Assembly (NCBI RefSeq): GCF_040807025.1
Contig: NC_090956.1
Location: forward strand, 3,646,517 to 3,710,516
Reading direction: 5' to 3'
DNA length: 64,000 bases
Source of the DNA: Struthio camelus
Lineage: Eukaryota; Chordata; Aves; Struthioniformes; Struthionidae
This document shows, piece after piece, positions 12,301-21,102 of this stretch. The notes beneath the pieces were generated by a model. The model ran no database searches, was not told the DNA's origin, and worked only from the letters and a program-made list of their open reading frames with translations. Position 1 is the stretch's first letter; each line of letters starts with the position of its first letter. The translations under genes were made by a program, and so were the position numbers.

Positions 12301-15300
12301 GGGGAGCAGCCCCGGGGGCAGCTTTGCCAAGCAGCGCGTACAACAACTGTTTGCCATTTGCATGATCAAGCGATAGGGAGGCCACTGGAGCCAGACGGGC
12401 AGGATCCCTGCCCGCTCCCTTTGTCCGGGGCTGCGCAGAGGCGCGCCAGGGCTGCGGAGAGGCTTCTCGCACCCACCTGCCGCGCACAGCTGGCGCGGCA
12501 CAGCGCGACACCACGCGAGGCTGTCGCGGTTCGCTTCCCCGGGACCTCCCCGTGCCCTGCTCTCCTCCGGGGGTGGATTTCAGGAGTCCTTTGAAAGCCC
12601 CCGGCTGCGCTCCCGGCCTGGATGAGGGGCTCTGGCTCGGAGCGCGAGTTTGAGGACTTGTTGCAAGCAGCCTCCAGACTGCTCCCGGGTCCCTGCGCAC
12701 CTGCATCGACGCACTCGGCGTTTCCCTACGCAATAGCCAGCCGCAGACCACGTGCCAGACCCCAGGAGCCTGCTCCCGGCCCCTTCCAGATCCCCAGGAC
12801 ACCCCCAAACCCGTGGCAAAGGCCCCAAAGCCTCTCCCAGGGTGCACCCTACGCTCAAGGACATAAAGCTGACTGCAGGCTCAGTCTCACTCCCCACGGG
12901 ACAGGAGCCGCTCGGGGCTGCCACAAAACTGCTTTAGGTGGGGAACCGATGAGATGGCCTCGGATGCTGCCCACCAAGCGCTCTCCCACCCCGGGGCAGA
13001 GACCTCGCGGGGGTCTCGAGCCTGGGCAGCCTCGTGCCGGGGCTGGGAAGCGGCGAGGAGGTTGTCCCCCGCTGCCTGTGCAACAGATTCCTCATCACTC
13101 CCAGCCCCGTATCAAGCAACAAATTACACGGCGGTTGCAGTAGCCTCCAGGGACCGCGTTCGGAGGCCATTCATTTTCTTTGTTAACAGGTCCCCAGGGT
13201 GAGAGGTTAGTGCATCGGCCCGCTCCCCCCACGAGCCCCGGGCGCCCGGTGCAGCACTCCCTCCCCGCACCGAGCCCTTCCTCCCACCAGGCACCCGGGG
13301 CTGCATCCGGCAGGCTGGGCTGCCTGATCCAAGGCATGCTCTGGGCCAAATTACAGCAAATACAAGGCAGATTTCAAGCTCACAAGTAAAAACAAGATCT
13401 TAATAGGAGTCAGGTGGGCAGCCAGCGTCCTGGAGTGCTTGGCCGGCCGGCACGGAGCTGCTCCCTGGCTGTTTCCGCTGCGGCCTGGAGACTCTTGTCT
13501 CCAACACCCGCAGGAAGAGCCCCTCCGAGCACAGACCTCCCAGGCAGCCCAGGGCTCGCGCCCGAGCAGGACCCCACTGCACAATCCTGCCGGCACAGCC
13601 CGCCGGCCCTCTTCCAGCACGCGGCTCGCTCGAGACGGATCCACAGAACTGAACGGGAGCCCCAGGCTTTGGTTCGAGCTCTGCCGGTGGCTCCCTTGGG
13701 ACCACGCATGCCGTACCCGTCCTGCACAGCCCGTACGGCAGAGCCCGGACCACGCCACGTCCATCGGCTGCAGCCCGCCCTGGCCACGCTGCCCGAGGAC
13801 AGGGTGCGAACGAGGGGGCTCCTCCTGCACGCACGGGGGTCCCCATCACCCTGTACTTTTCGGTGAGCTGCAAGCGCCCAGCCCATCGGCTGGGCTAGGC
13901 AAACAACGCAGCTATCTACTCCCGCTGCTGAAGGACACGCTGTTTGGTCTCTGCTCAGCTGGGGGCCGCTCCCGCTGTTTTCCTACACCTCAGGGTCATC
14001 CGATGCAAGGAGAGCCCTGTCCCAGCACCGCAGTGGGCTCAGGATGGAGATGCAGCAAGCCAGAGCCGGGCATCTGTCCCTAGAGCTGGCCGAGGGGCAG
14101 CAGGCCACGGCTAATGCTCAGCCCATCCCGCACAAACAGCAGATGAGCTGCAAAGCCGCGCAGGGGCCAAGAGATGCAGCCAGCAAACGAAGGCTCGGGA
14201 GGCTCTTCCTGCAGCCCTCCGCCAGCTGCCGGAGATATTTAGGCCGCGTCCTGCGACTAACGGGCCTGTATGCCAATCCTATCAAACCGAGTTAGCTCCA
14301 GGGGGTCTATTCTCTCAGCTCAGGAGCTTCACGCAGAGCTCATTAATGGGAGACTAAATCCTCATCATGTCTAGAGGAGCAGATTACACAGTCCCAGTTC
14401 CTGTACATCCCGTATGCCAGCGGGGAAAAGAGGAGGAAAGATCAGAGCCCCGTGTCCCCTCCGGCGCAACGCCAAGACGGGAGCCCCGCTGCGACCGCGT
14501 GGCCCTGCCCCAATCGGGGACCACCAGCGCCAGAGCAGACGTCACCAGCTGACATCCCAGGCAGGGGGCAGTTAGCGGGCTCGGGGGCACCAAACCCGGT
14601 CTGGGGAGCCCAGGGAGAGCAGACGGCAGCGGGTGCCCCCGGCGTCGGGCCACGCAGCTGAGCCTCGGCTCTCTGCAGAGCTCGCGAGCTGGAAGGAGGC
14701 GGCGATTCCCGGCGCGCCGGCCGGGCAAGAGGAGAGACGAGGCGCCCCGCAGGGATCCACGAGACGGAGAAGGAAACCCAGAGCGAGCGGAGGGCAGGGG
14801 AGGTCGGGAAACGTCCTCCCAGCCCTGGGCGGGCAGCTGCAGCCCGCTCTGCCTTGGCAGCGGCCCGGGTGCCTTCGGAGACAGCTCTCGGGATGGGACC
14901 TGGGCGTGCAGTCTCCCGAGAGCCGGCCGCACCTACGAGCTGCTTCCCAGCAAAACGGGGCTGCACGGAGCCCGGCACGGAGCCCGGCACGGCGGCCGCA
15001 CGGGGCCAGCTGTGGCTTCCCAAGGCCACAAAACATCCCGTGGCGGCCGGGAGCCCGGGGACCGCGGGTGGACGTGCTGCTCCCGCCGCCGATCTCGGGG
15101 CGGCTTCCCCGCCGCAGCCCCTGAAAAGGTTAATTTTAAGAGCCCAGCAGGCTCGTTAAGGCTGCACAATAAAGAGACAGGAGCACAGGGGAAAAAAAAG
15201 CTGTAAATCTCCGCGACGCAGCTCTGCCCTTCAAGGGGGAGAGCGCCCGGCTCAGGCACCGGGGAAACTTTGGGCCTTTGATCCCCACCCCGCGGAGGCG

Positions 15301-16358
15301 GCTTCGGGGAGCGACCGGCCCCCGCCAGCCCCGCGGCCCCTTCGCGACGGCGGCTCGGAGCCGGAGCCCGTTTCCGCGTCGGGGCGGCCTGTTCCGCGGA
15401 CGAAGCGGGGTGGGGGGCACGTCCCAGGCGCCGGAGCGGGGCTCTGCCCCCCGCGCGCGCTTTCGGCTGGCTATTGTGGCCGCGGCATCCCGGAGGCACG
15501 CGGAGCCCTCCGCGAGGGAAGTCGTAGAGCTCTCCCGCGGCGGGGTTTCGTGCCGCCGGGCCGGCCGGAGCGCCGAGCCGCGTCCCGGCTCTGCCCGCGC
15601 CGCCGGTCCCGGGCACCCAGAGTCTTGGGGGGGGAGCTGAGGGGAGAAGGAGCCGGGGAGGGGGACACCTCGCCGCTCCAGCACAGCCCCAAAGGGGATG
15701 CAAGGGACCCCCCCACCCCAGAGCTAAAAAGGGGGGGAAATAGGGGTGTCCCTCAAGGTTGGGGGGGCGCAGCCTGCCCTGGGGGACCCCCCACTCCTGA
15801 GGGAGGGCAGCCTGCCACAGGGGACCCCCCCACACCCCCTCCCAGGTGCATCTGCACCTCGGGGGTCCCCGTACGAGCCCCCCCCCCCCCGGGGTCACAT
15901 CCTGCCCCATGGCAGTCCCATAGGCTGCACCTCGGGGGCTCCCCGATCCCCGCTCCCTACAGCCCCCAGGGGGGCACCCTGCCCCGGGGGGGGGGGGTCC
16001 CACACACACTGCCCCCCGTGCAATGCTCCCCCCACCCCCGGGGGTGCATCCTGCCCCGGGGGGCCCCGCATCGACCTCCCGGAGCGGGAGGGGGGGGTCC
16101 CGTGCATTGCTCGCCCCCAGGAGTTGCAGCCCGCCCGGGGCGTGCCACAGCTGCACCCCCGGGGGCGCGGGGCGGGGTACGGGCACCCCCGGTAGGGCCC
16201 GTGTCCCTGCAACCTCGGGGGGCGCCTCCCGTGCCCGGCACCCCCGCGGGGTGGGGGTCCCGGTCCCGCTGCCGCACCTTGCTGAAGGCGAAGAGGTCGT
16301 GCCGGAGGCGGTCGCGGTGCGGGTCGGTGCCCTGCCGCCGGAACCGAAACTTCATCAT
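137..16358 (-). CDS. LLGL1: LLGL1 (lethal giant larvae homologue 1), 5' part, coding exons 1-10
   Basis: Lgl proteins are cytoplasmic and cortical scaffolds of the Scribble/Dlg polarity module. They bind and restrain aPKC-PAR6 and non-muscle myosin II and mark the basolateral domain. Ten exons with GT-AG borders join without a frame break into 427 codons, starting [16 protein letters not shown], then [53 protein letters not shown] and [18 protein letters not shown]. These are the WD40 blades of the N-terminal propeller. The family is normally about 1,000-1,060 residues, so more than half, including the aPKC-phosphorylated loop, lies beyond the left edge. The [10 protein letters not shown] start and the ALKBH5/MYO15A neighbours favour LLGL1 over LLGL2, which starts differently. 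The start has a good context (CCACC before a doubled ATG). Introns 1 and 2 are long (6.3 and 5.4 kb); later ones are under 2.2 kb. Confidence 0.96.
430..587 (-). CDS. LLGL1: LLGL1 coding exon 9
   Basis: 158 nt. Encodes [40 protein letters not shown] and QGAEVAEG. Donor gtacgt. Confidence 0.94.
894..948 (-). CDS. LLGL1: LLGL1 coding exon 8
   Basis: 55 nt. Encodes [18 protein letters not shown]. Donor gtatgt. The small exon matches a conserved short block of the Lgl family. Confidence 0.94.
1260..1395 (-). CDS. LLGL1: LLGL1 coding exon 7
   Basis: 136 nt after a tcttttgcag acceptor. Encodes [29 protein letters not shown] and TIPYG. The [11 protein letters not shown] stretch is a typical propeller strand pair. 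Confidence 0.95.
1709..1871 (-). CDS. LLGL1: LLGL1 coding exon 6
   Basis: 163 nt. Encodes [35 protein letters not shown] and VDHLFLGNQ. Strong WD-repeat signature. Donor gtagct. Confidence 0.95.
1946..2104 (-). CDS. LLGL1: LLGL1 coding exon 5
   Basis: 159 nt after a ctctctgcag acceptor. Encodes [18 protein letters not shown], then [16 protein letters not shown] and [13 protein letters not shown]. Donor gtgagt. Confidence 0.94.
2105..4251 (-). other. LLGL1: LLGL1 intron 4
   Basis: About 2.1 kb, GC-rich, with no recognisable exon or mobile element. It includes a run of about 14 A at 3,759-3,772 on the plus strand. Confidence 0.75.
4252..4382 (-). CDS. LLGL1: LLGL1 coding exon 4
   Basis: 131 nt, separated from exon 3 by an intron of only 75 nt. 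Encodes [18 protein letters not shown] and [17 protein letters not shown]. The LHLWEI stretch is a WD-type strand. Donor gtactc. Confidence 0.95.
4458..4539 (-). CDS. LLGL1: LLGL1 coding exon 3
   Basis: 82 nt. Completes Ile, then [18 protein letters not shown] and QMHFLPGQ. Donor gtatgt. The YGAPGVEF motif is shared by vertebrate Lgl proteins. Confidence 0.95.
4540..9904 (-). other. LLGL1: LLGL1 intron 2, CpG-rich
   Basis: About 5.4 kb of very GC-rich DNA dense in CpG. Open frames occur on both strands, as expected when stop codons are rare, but none resembles a known protein or continues Lgl. No transposon recognised. Confidence 0.75.
9905..10002 (-). CDS. LLGL1: LLGL1 coding exon 2
   Basis: 98 nt between a ctcccccag acceptor and a gtatcc donor. 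It encodes [16 protein letters not shown] and ends [10 protein letters not shown] plus two bases. First blade of the N-terminal propeller. Confidence 0.95.
10003..16277 (-). other. LLGL1: LLGL1 intron 1
   Basis: About 6.3 kb. The upstream half is GC-rich and CpG-rich and merges with the promoter island. It carries the C/G-run repeat zone at 15,690-16,240. No additional coding exon fits, because exon 1 (phase 0) joins exon 2 directly. Confidence 0.75.
15690..16240. repeat. Imperfect C-run/G-run repeat zone in LLGL1 intron 1
   Basis: Successive degenerate units alternate long C or G runs with CTGCCC or GCATCC words. The plus strand has homopolymer runs of about ten C near 15,881 and ten G near 15,988. 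The unit length is not constant. It lies just inside the first intron, close to the start codon. Confidence 0.75.
16278..16358 (-). CDS. LLGL1: LLGL1 coding exon 1
   Basis: 27 codons from tandem ATG ATG (16,353-16,358) to LFAFSK, followed by a gtgcgg donor. The 5' UTR lies just above and is CCG-rich. Phase 0 at the 3' end. Confidence 0.95.
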
Positions 16359-16410
16359 GGTGGGGCCGGTGGCGGCGGCGGCGCGGCTACGGGTACCGGG
16401 CGGGGCCAAA

Positions 16411-16433
16411 CGGCGGCGGCGGCGGCGGCGGCG
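16411..16433 (-). repeat. LLGL1: CCG trinucleotide repeat in probable LLGL1 5' UTR
   Basis: Seven CGG units plus two bases on the plus strand (CCG in the transcript), 53 nt or more upstream of the LLGL1 ATG. Another shorter CGG run sits at about 16,371-16,384. Whether it is transcribed depends on the unmapped start site. Confidence 0.7.
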
Positions 16434-16569
16434 ACAGCGGGCGCTCCCCCCGCCCCCCGCCCTAGCGCGCGCCGAGCCCCGAGCGCCGCGCGCCGAGCCC
16501 GGGCAGGCACCGCCGCGGCGGGGCGGGGCGGGGCCAAGCGCCCCCGCGCCGTGACGGGCAGCCCGCACC

Positions 16570-16576
16570 GCCAATC
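16570..16576. promoter_or_regulatory. CCAAT-type (NF-Y) motif GCCAATC
   Basis: GCCAATC on the plus strand, some 20 nt from the NRF1 palindrome. The orientation is reversed relative to LLGL1, which NF-Y tolerates. Confidence 0.45.
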
Positions 16577-16592
16577 GGCGCCCGCCCGCGCC

Positions 16593-16602
16593 GCGCATGC
16601 GC
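16593..16602. promoter_or_regulatory. NRF1 palindrome GCGCATGCGC
   Basis: Perfect NRF1 core about 235 nt upstream of the LLGL1 ATG inside the CpG island. NRF1 sites typically mark TATA-less promoters close to the start site. Confidence 0.65.
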
Positions 16603-16627
16603 CCGCCCGCCCGCGAGAGGGGGTTGA

Positions 16628-16641
16628 TGGGAGTTGTAGTT
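16628..16641 (-). promoter_or_regulatory. ZNF143/THAP11-like motif
   Basis: The minus strand reads AACTACAACTCCCA, the left part of the ACTACAACTCCCAGCATGC element. The GCATGC half is not kept. It lies about 30 nt upstream of the NRF1 palindrome. Confidence 0.5.
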
Positions 16642-16678
16642 CCCGCCCCTGGCCCGCCGCCCTCCCTGGGAAGCTTTT

Positions 16679-16734
16679 CCCCCCCCCCCCCCCTTCTTTT
16701 CTTCCTTTCTTTCTCTCTCCCTCTTTCCGCAGAG
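16679..16734. repeat. Poly-C run followed by pyrimidine tract
   Basis: About 15 C followed by some 40 nt of almost pure C/T (TTCTTTTCTTCCTTTC and so on) on the plus strand, upstream of the LLGL1 motif cluster. Purine/pyrimidine asymmetry of this kind can form triplex or G4/i-motif structures. Confidence 0.7.
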
Positions 16735-19364
16735 CCCCGGGGTGAGGCGGCCGCAGCCCGGCAGGACAAGCCCCCCCTCCCCCCACCGCCATTTCACCCA
16801 CCGAGGCGTGCAGCACCGCGAACAGTCGTCGTTGCCGCCCGCAACACTAGTCACTAATTAACACAATTAATAATATTAAGGGCCGCAGCGGTCTTGTGGC
16901 CACGCTGGGCTCACGCCACGCCGGCTGCCATGAATCGCCACCCGGGGCCTTGGCCTCCCGGCTGCCAGGGAAGGGCCCAAGGCCCGGCCCGGCCTGGGGG
17001 CCCATGGCGGCCACGGGACATCATGGCCTCCGGGCCTCGCGGGCCACCCGGGGCCTGCGTGGGGACCGAGGGGGACAGGGCGGATCCCGCCAGCCCCTGT
17101 GTTGGGCATGTTTCCCCCTCCCACCCCACGCTGAGCCCAGCGCCGCTCGGGGGAGCAGCGGGAGCCACCGCGGGCCCCTTGGGGCCGCCTCGCCGCCCGC
17201 CGTATTAGTATTCGGGAGCCGTCACCGGCCGGCGGCCGATTGTCTCCGCGCCGCCGCTGGGCTGGCAAATGCCCCCCGCCGCCCCGGGCGCTGCTTCCCG
17301 GCTCCCGCGGCGGGGGCCAGCCGGGGCGCTCGCAGCTGGATTCGCCCCCAGCGGCTGTCCTCCCCGTCCCCGAAATGCCGGATGGGTGCCCGCTGCCCTG
17401 GCCGGCTTGCTGCCCCATGGCGCGGGGCACCCTCTGCTCGCTTCCCCCCGCCCAGGGGGCTGGGGACCTGCCGGGACACGGCCGCATCGGGCCCATCGAG
17501 CTGGAAGAAGGCTTTATGTTTCAGCGGAAATGAAATAATGAGAAGCAGCCGGGCTCGGAGCCGGGGCGGGGAGGGTGGGTCGAGAAGCAGGAGCCGGCGG
17601 CGAGGCGCGCGGGGATGCCTGCCGGCTCCGTCCTGCGCTGGCATCGCCCCCGGGGGCGGCGGGGGGCGAGCCGGCCTCAGCAGGGGGGAGCAGGGGGCGA
17701 AGCGGAGGGGGACGCGGGGAGCGGCGGAGGGCGAGGCGGCCCCGTGGGAGGTGTCACCCTGCCCAGCGCCACGGCGCACGGGGGTGAGTCAGGCGAGCGC
17801 CGTCACCCGGCGCAACATCAGCCGGGCAGGGCTGGGCCGGGCCGGCCTCCCCTCCCTGCTGACTAACGCTGTCCCGGGGCCGCACGGGCCAGCGCCCGAG
17901 ACCCCCCGTGGCGATGCATCTGGGGGGGGGGTTCTTTGCCCATCGCTTCCCTGGAGAACCCGGGGCCGAGGCTGGGGCGAGCGGTGATGGCGCTAAGGGG
18001 GCTGGCGCTGGACAGCCGCCGAGGCCGGGGCTGCGCCGTGCCCCCGTCAAGGCCCTCGCGGCGCCGGCGAGGGCTCGGGAGCGAGGTGCCGTGCCCCGTG
18101 GCAGGGCGCTCCCGGACATCCGCCGCTCCGGGGAGGCCGTTTCCTTCCACAAAGGCGTCTTTGTTCGAGGGCGCTCCCGGGAACAGGCCGCCTCGCGCCT
18201 CGGTTCAGAAACGCTCGGTTAAGGACGGAGCCGTTGCAGCCGACGGGGTGACGTTGCGCCCGACGTGGTGACGACGACACGCAGGCGGCCGCCCTGGCCC
18301 CGCGAGGCCGGGGACCGTCCCCCAGCCACGCACGGCGCCCCGGGTGCCAAGCCAGCGCAGCCTGCCCAGCGCCGGCACGGCCTCCTGCCTCGTTTTCCCC
18401 TCCTCGCTGCAGCGCAGCGCCGGGATGCAATGCCGCGCCGCAGGCCCCGTCCATGCCTTCCCCTCCCCGGCGCTGCGCGGCCGCCCGCCGCGCTGCCATC
18501 TCCCTCTTGCGGGAGGAAGGAGCAGGGCAGGGCGGGCGAGGGGCCGCGCGGCCAGGCCGAAGCGCAGGGCCGCAGCAGCCCGGCCCGCCGAGGAGCCCGC
18601 ACCCGTGCCTCCCGGCGGGGTGACCCACCGGTCGCGGCTAACGCGGCACGCGAAGGAGGGGGAATCCCAGCCCGCTGCCGGGACGGCTCGGCAGACCCCG
18701 CCGAGCCTTCCCGGCGAGGAGGCTGGGCGGCCTGCAAGCATCCCGGACGTGGGTTACGTGGCCAGGAGCCGGCCGGCCAGCGCTCACCACCCCAGGCCAC
18801 CGAGCCGGGGTCCCGGCGGAGGCTGCTGCGGGGGGACCCTGGGCACAGGGGATCCCACCAGGCTCTGCTCTCACCCCAGCGGGCTGCAGCGCTCCGCTCC
18901 CGCCTCCGCACCGGCTCCAAGCCGTGGCAGGAGGGAGCGAAGCCAAGTCAGGCTTCGAGCCGGACGGGGCTGAGAGAACGGGGACAGCTTTGACTTTTGC
19001 TCCCTGCCGCTGTCGGTACTGACAGCAGGCAGGGGAAGACGGGGACAGGAGGGGACGCGAGCGCCTGCCACAGCTTTGTCCCCAGTTTCTAGGGCAGTGC
19101 AAGAGAAGTCGAGGAGACTTTGTATTTAAATGCCCCCCGTCCCCAAGGAGCTAGAGACTCCCTTTATTTAGAACCATTTCTCTGCGCCGCAACCTCTTTT
19201 CTGCCGCTGGGGAAGGGAGGCACAGATCTGAGCGCCGGGCTCCGCGACGCTCAGAGCCGGGCGTTACCTAAGCCAGGGGCCGAGGCGGCCGGGGAGAGGA
19301 AAGACACCGGTCCTGGGGGCGAGCCAGGCACCACCACGCAGGCAGGCAAGTGATGCTTTCTGCT

Positions 19365-19370
19365 TTTATT
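19365..19370 (-). terminator. ALKBH5: Likely distal ALKBH5 polyadenylation signal AATAAA
   Basis: Canonical hexamer on the minus strand at the border between the AT-richer UTR and the CpG-rich LLGL1 upstream DNA. Cleavage would fall near 19,340-19,355. Confidence 0.6.
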
Positions 19371-21074
19371 AATGCAGCAATCTATACAAGAAAAAAAAAA
19401 AAATGAAACCATGAAATTCCAAACCCTGACAGTGAAGAACCAAATTCTTCCTAAGAATCAACCAGAATTAAAAGATTCCCCCCACATCAGACTGTACATA
19501 AAATAATCTCTGCCCCATTTACAGCGTTTCACACAGTACTTCTTGTATCTCAAACTTCAGAACTGTACAACTTTGTTACAAACCACGCTTTTTCCTAGGA
19601 AAAGCTTACAGAAAAAAATATTGCCACTTTCTTTTTTATTTGTAACCAAAAAAATTAGAATCTTTAAAAAACAAAACTAAAGTCAGCCAGAACTTGTAAG
19701 TGTGGACAGGGGAGCGGGAAGGAGCAGACGTGCACTTCTCGGCCTAACATTCCTCCTCCCAACTTGAAAAGGGAACTGCATTTGGCATATAAAAGACTAT
19801 TTGCCGCTAGAGGTGGGTCCAAACCTCTACATTCAGGCCCGGCTCTGAACCATCCTCAAAGCGTCGCAGCCGTTTAGACCTGTGGGTTTGGGCTCGGACC
19901 CCCTCCAGCGAGCACTATGCACAGCACGTACTAACAGCCTTAACGCCAACTCTGGCCCCAGCCTGGGAGCCGGGCCGACGCTTCGCAGGAGGAGCGAAGT
20001 CAGCTCGTGCCTGGGTCGCTGTTTGTTCAGCGCAGCCACCCGAACGGCTCACCCCGCGGAGCGAGTTCACAGCCTGGCAAATGAACAACCCTCCCGAGGG
20101 GAACCAAGCCTTTGGATTACAGCTCATGTGTGTCACAACTCTTATTTCACTAACAGCTGGATTAGAGTACAGCAGGTGTGGAGAGCCAGATGCGGCAACC
20201 GGGATTTTCCTGTTACATGCAATCTACCTAGACAAAGTTAAGTGGAAGCTGTCTCCAGGCATCTGGCAACCTCAGCAAAGCAGTCATCTGCTTACAGACT
20301 CGAATCTAAAAGCCACTCCCTCGGCCAGCTCACCCCTCTACAGCGGCAAACAGCCCTTCCTTCTCTGGCAATGGACCCGTCAAGCCCACACAACCAACTC
20401 GAGAGCTTTTATTTGAACGCTGAGTCTTCTCAAGATACAGGTAAGTAACAAAAACAAATTCCTCCCTTTGACTGCAGAAAAGCGGGGACGAAACCCCTGC
20501 CTACCTCCCCCTTCCTTAGGGAAGAAAGTTCTTCCGTGGTCCGGGCTGTGGGTCCAGGGTGTGTGCGTGGGGTTATTGCATTATACGTAGCCTTATTCCC
20601 AGTGACGGGCTGAGCAGGTTATACAAACTACATGCTGCAAGTGGATGGAGAGGAATTCAAACTGCCTTACTGGACCAGACGAAGACAACAAAGCCAACGG
20701 GCTCAGGTCTGCAACGAGCCCGTCTCATGCGGCGGATGGGGAGAAGTTCCACTTTCTCTGCAGGCAGCGAGGCGCGTTCGGGCAGGTGGCTGCAAACCAG
20801 AGCTCGCTGCCATCCGTTCTCCACACTAGACTCACGTCACCGGCCTGCCCCAAAGTCTGCACGCAGCCCACAGACCTGACAGAGCCAGCTGCAGAGAACA
20901 GATATGGGTATCATCAATATTTTGAGCCACGGTGTTACCAAACAGGTTGCAGTAAGAGATCTAGACATCTGGATCCATGTGAAAAATGCATCTTCTGGTT
21001 TTGAATCAAGGTTTCACTCTGATGTTCTTCAGTGCAAAAGAGTTAAAAAACCATGTATCTACACATATACATAC

Positions 21075-21102
21075 GTGTGTGTGTGTGTGTATATATATAT
21101 AT
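21075..21102. repeat. (GT)n(AT)n microsatellite in ALKBH5 3' UTR
   Basis: Plus strand reads about 8 GT units followed by about 6 AT units. A composite dinucleotide repeat, probably length-polymorphic. Confidence 0.9.

Larger units (their letters stand above)
16359..19340 (-). promoter_or_regulatory. LLGL1: LLGL1 promoter CpG island and upstream intergenic DNA
   Basis: This 3 kb stretch between the LLGL1 start codon and the ALKBH5 3' end is extremely CpG-rich over most of its length. There is no TATA box at a convincing place, as usual for island promoters. NRF1, CCAAT-type and ZNF143-like motifs cluster at 16,570-16,641, probably close to the start sites. Beyond about 16.9 kb I see only GC-rich unique DNA with open frames that match nothing I know. 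Confidence 0.65.

Noticed and set aside
137-16358. LLGL2 instead of LLGL1
   Set aside because: The N terminus [10 protein letters not shown] and the position beside ALKBH5 and MYO15A match LLGL1; LLGL2 begins with a different RPGHDP-type sequence and lies elsewhere.
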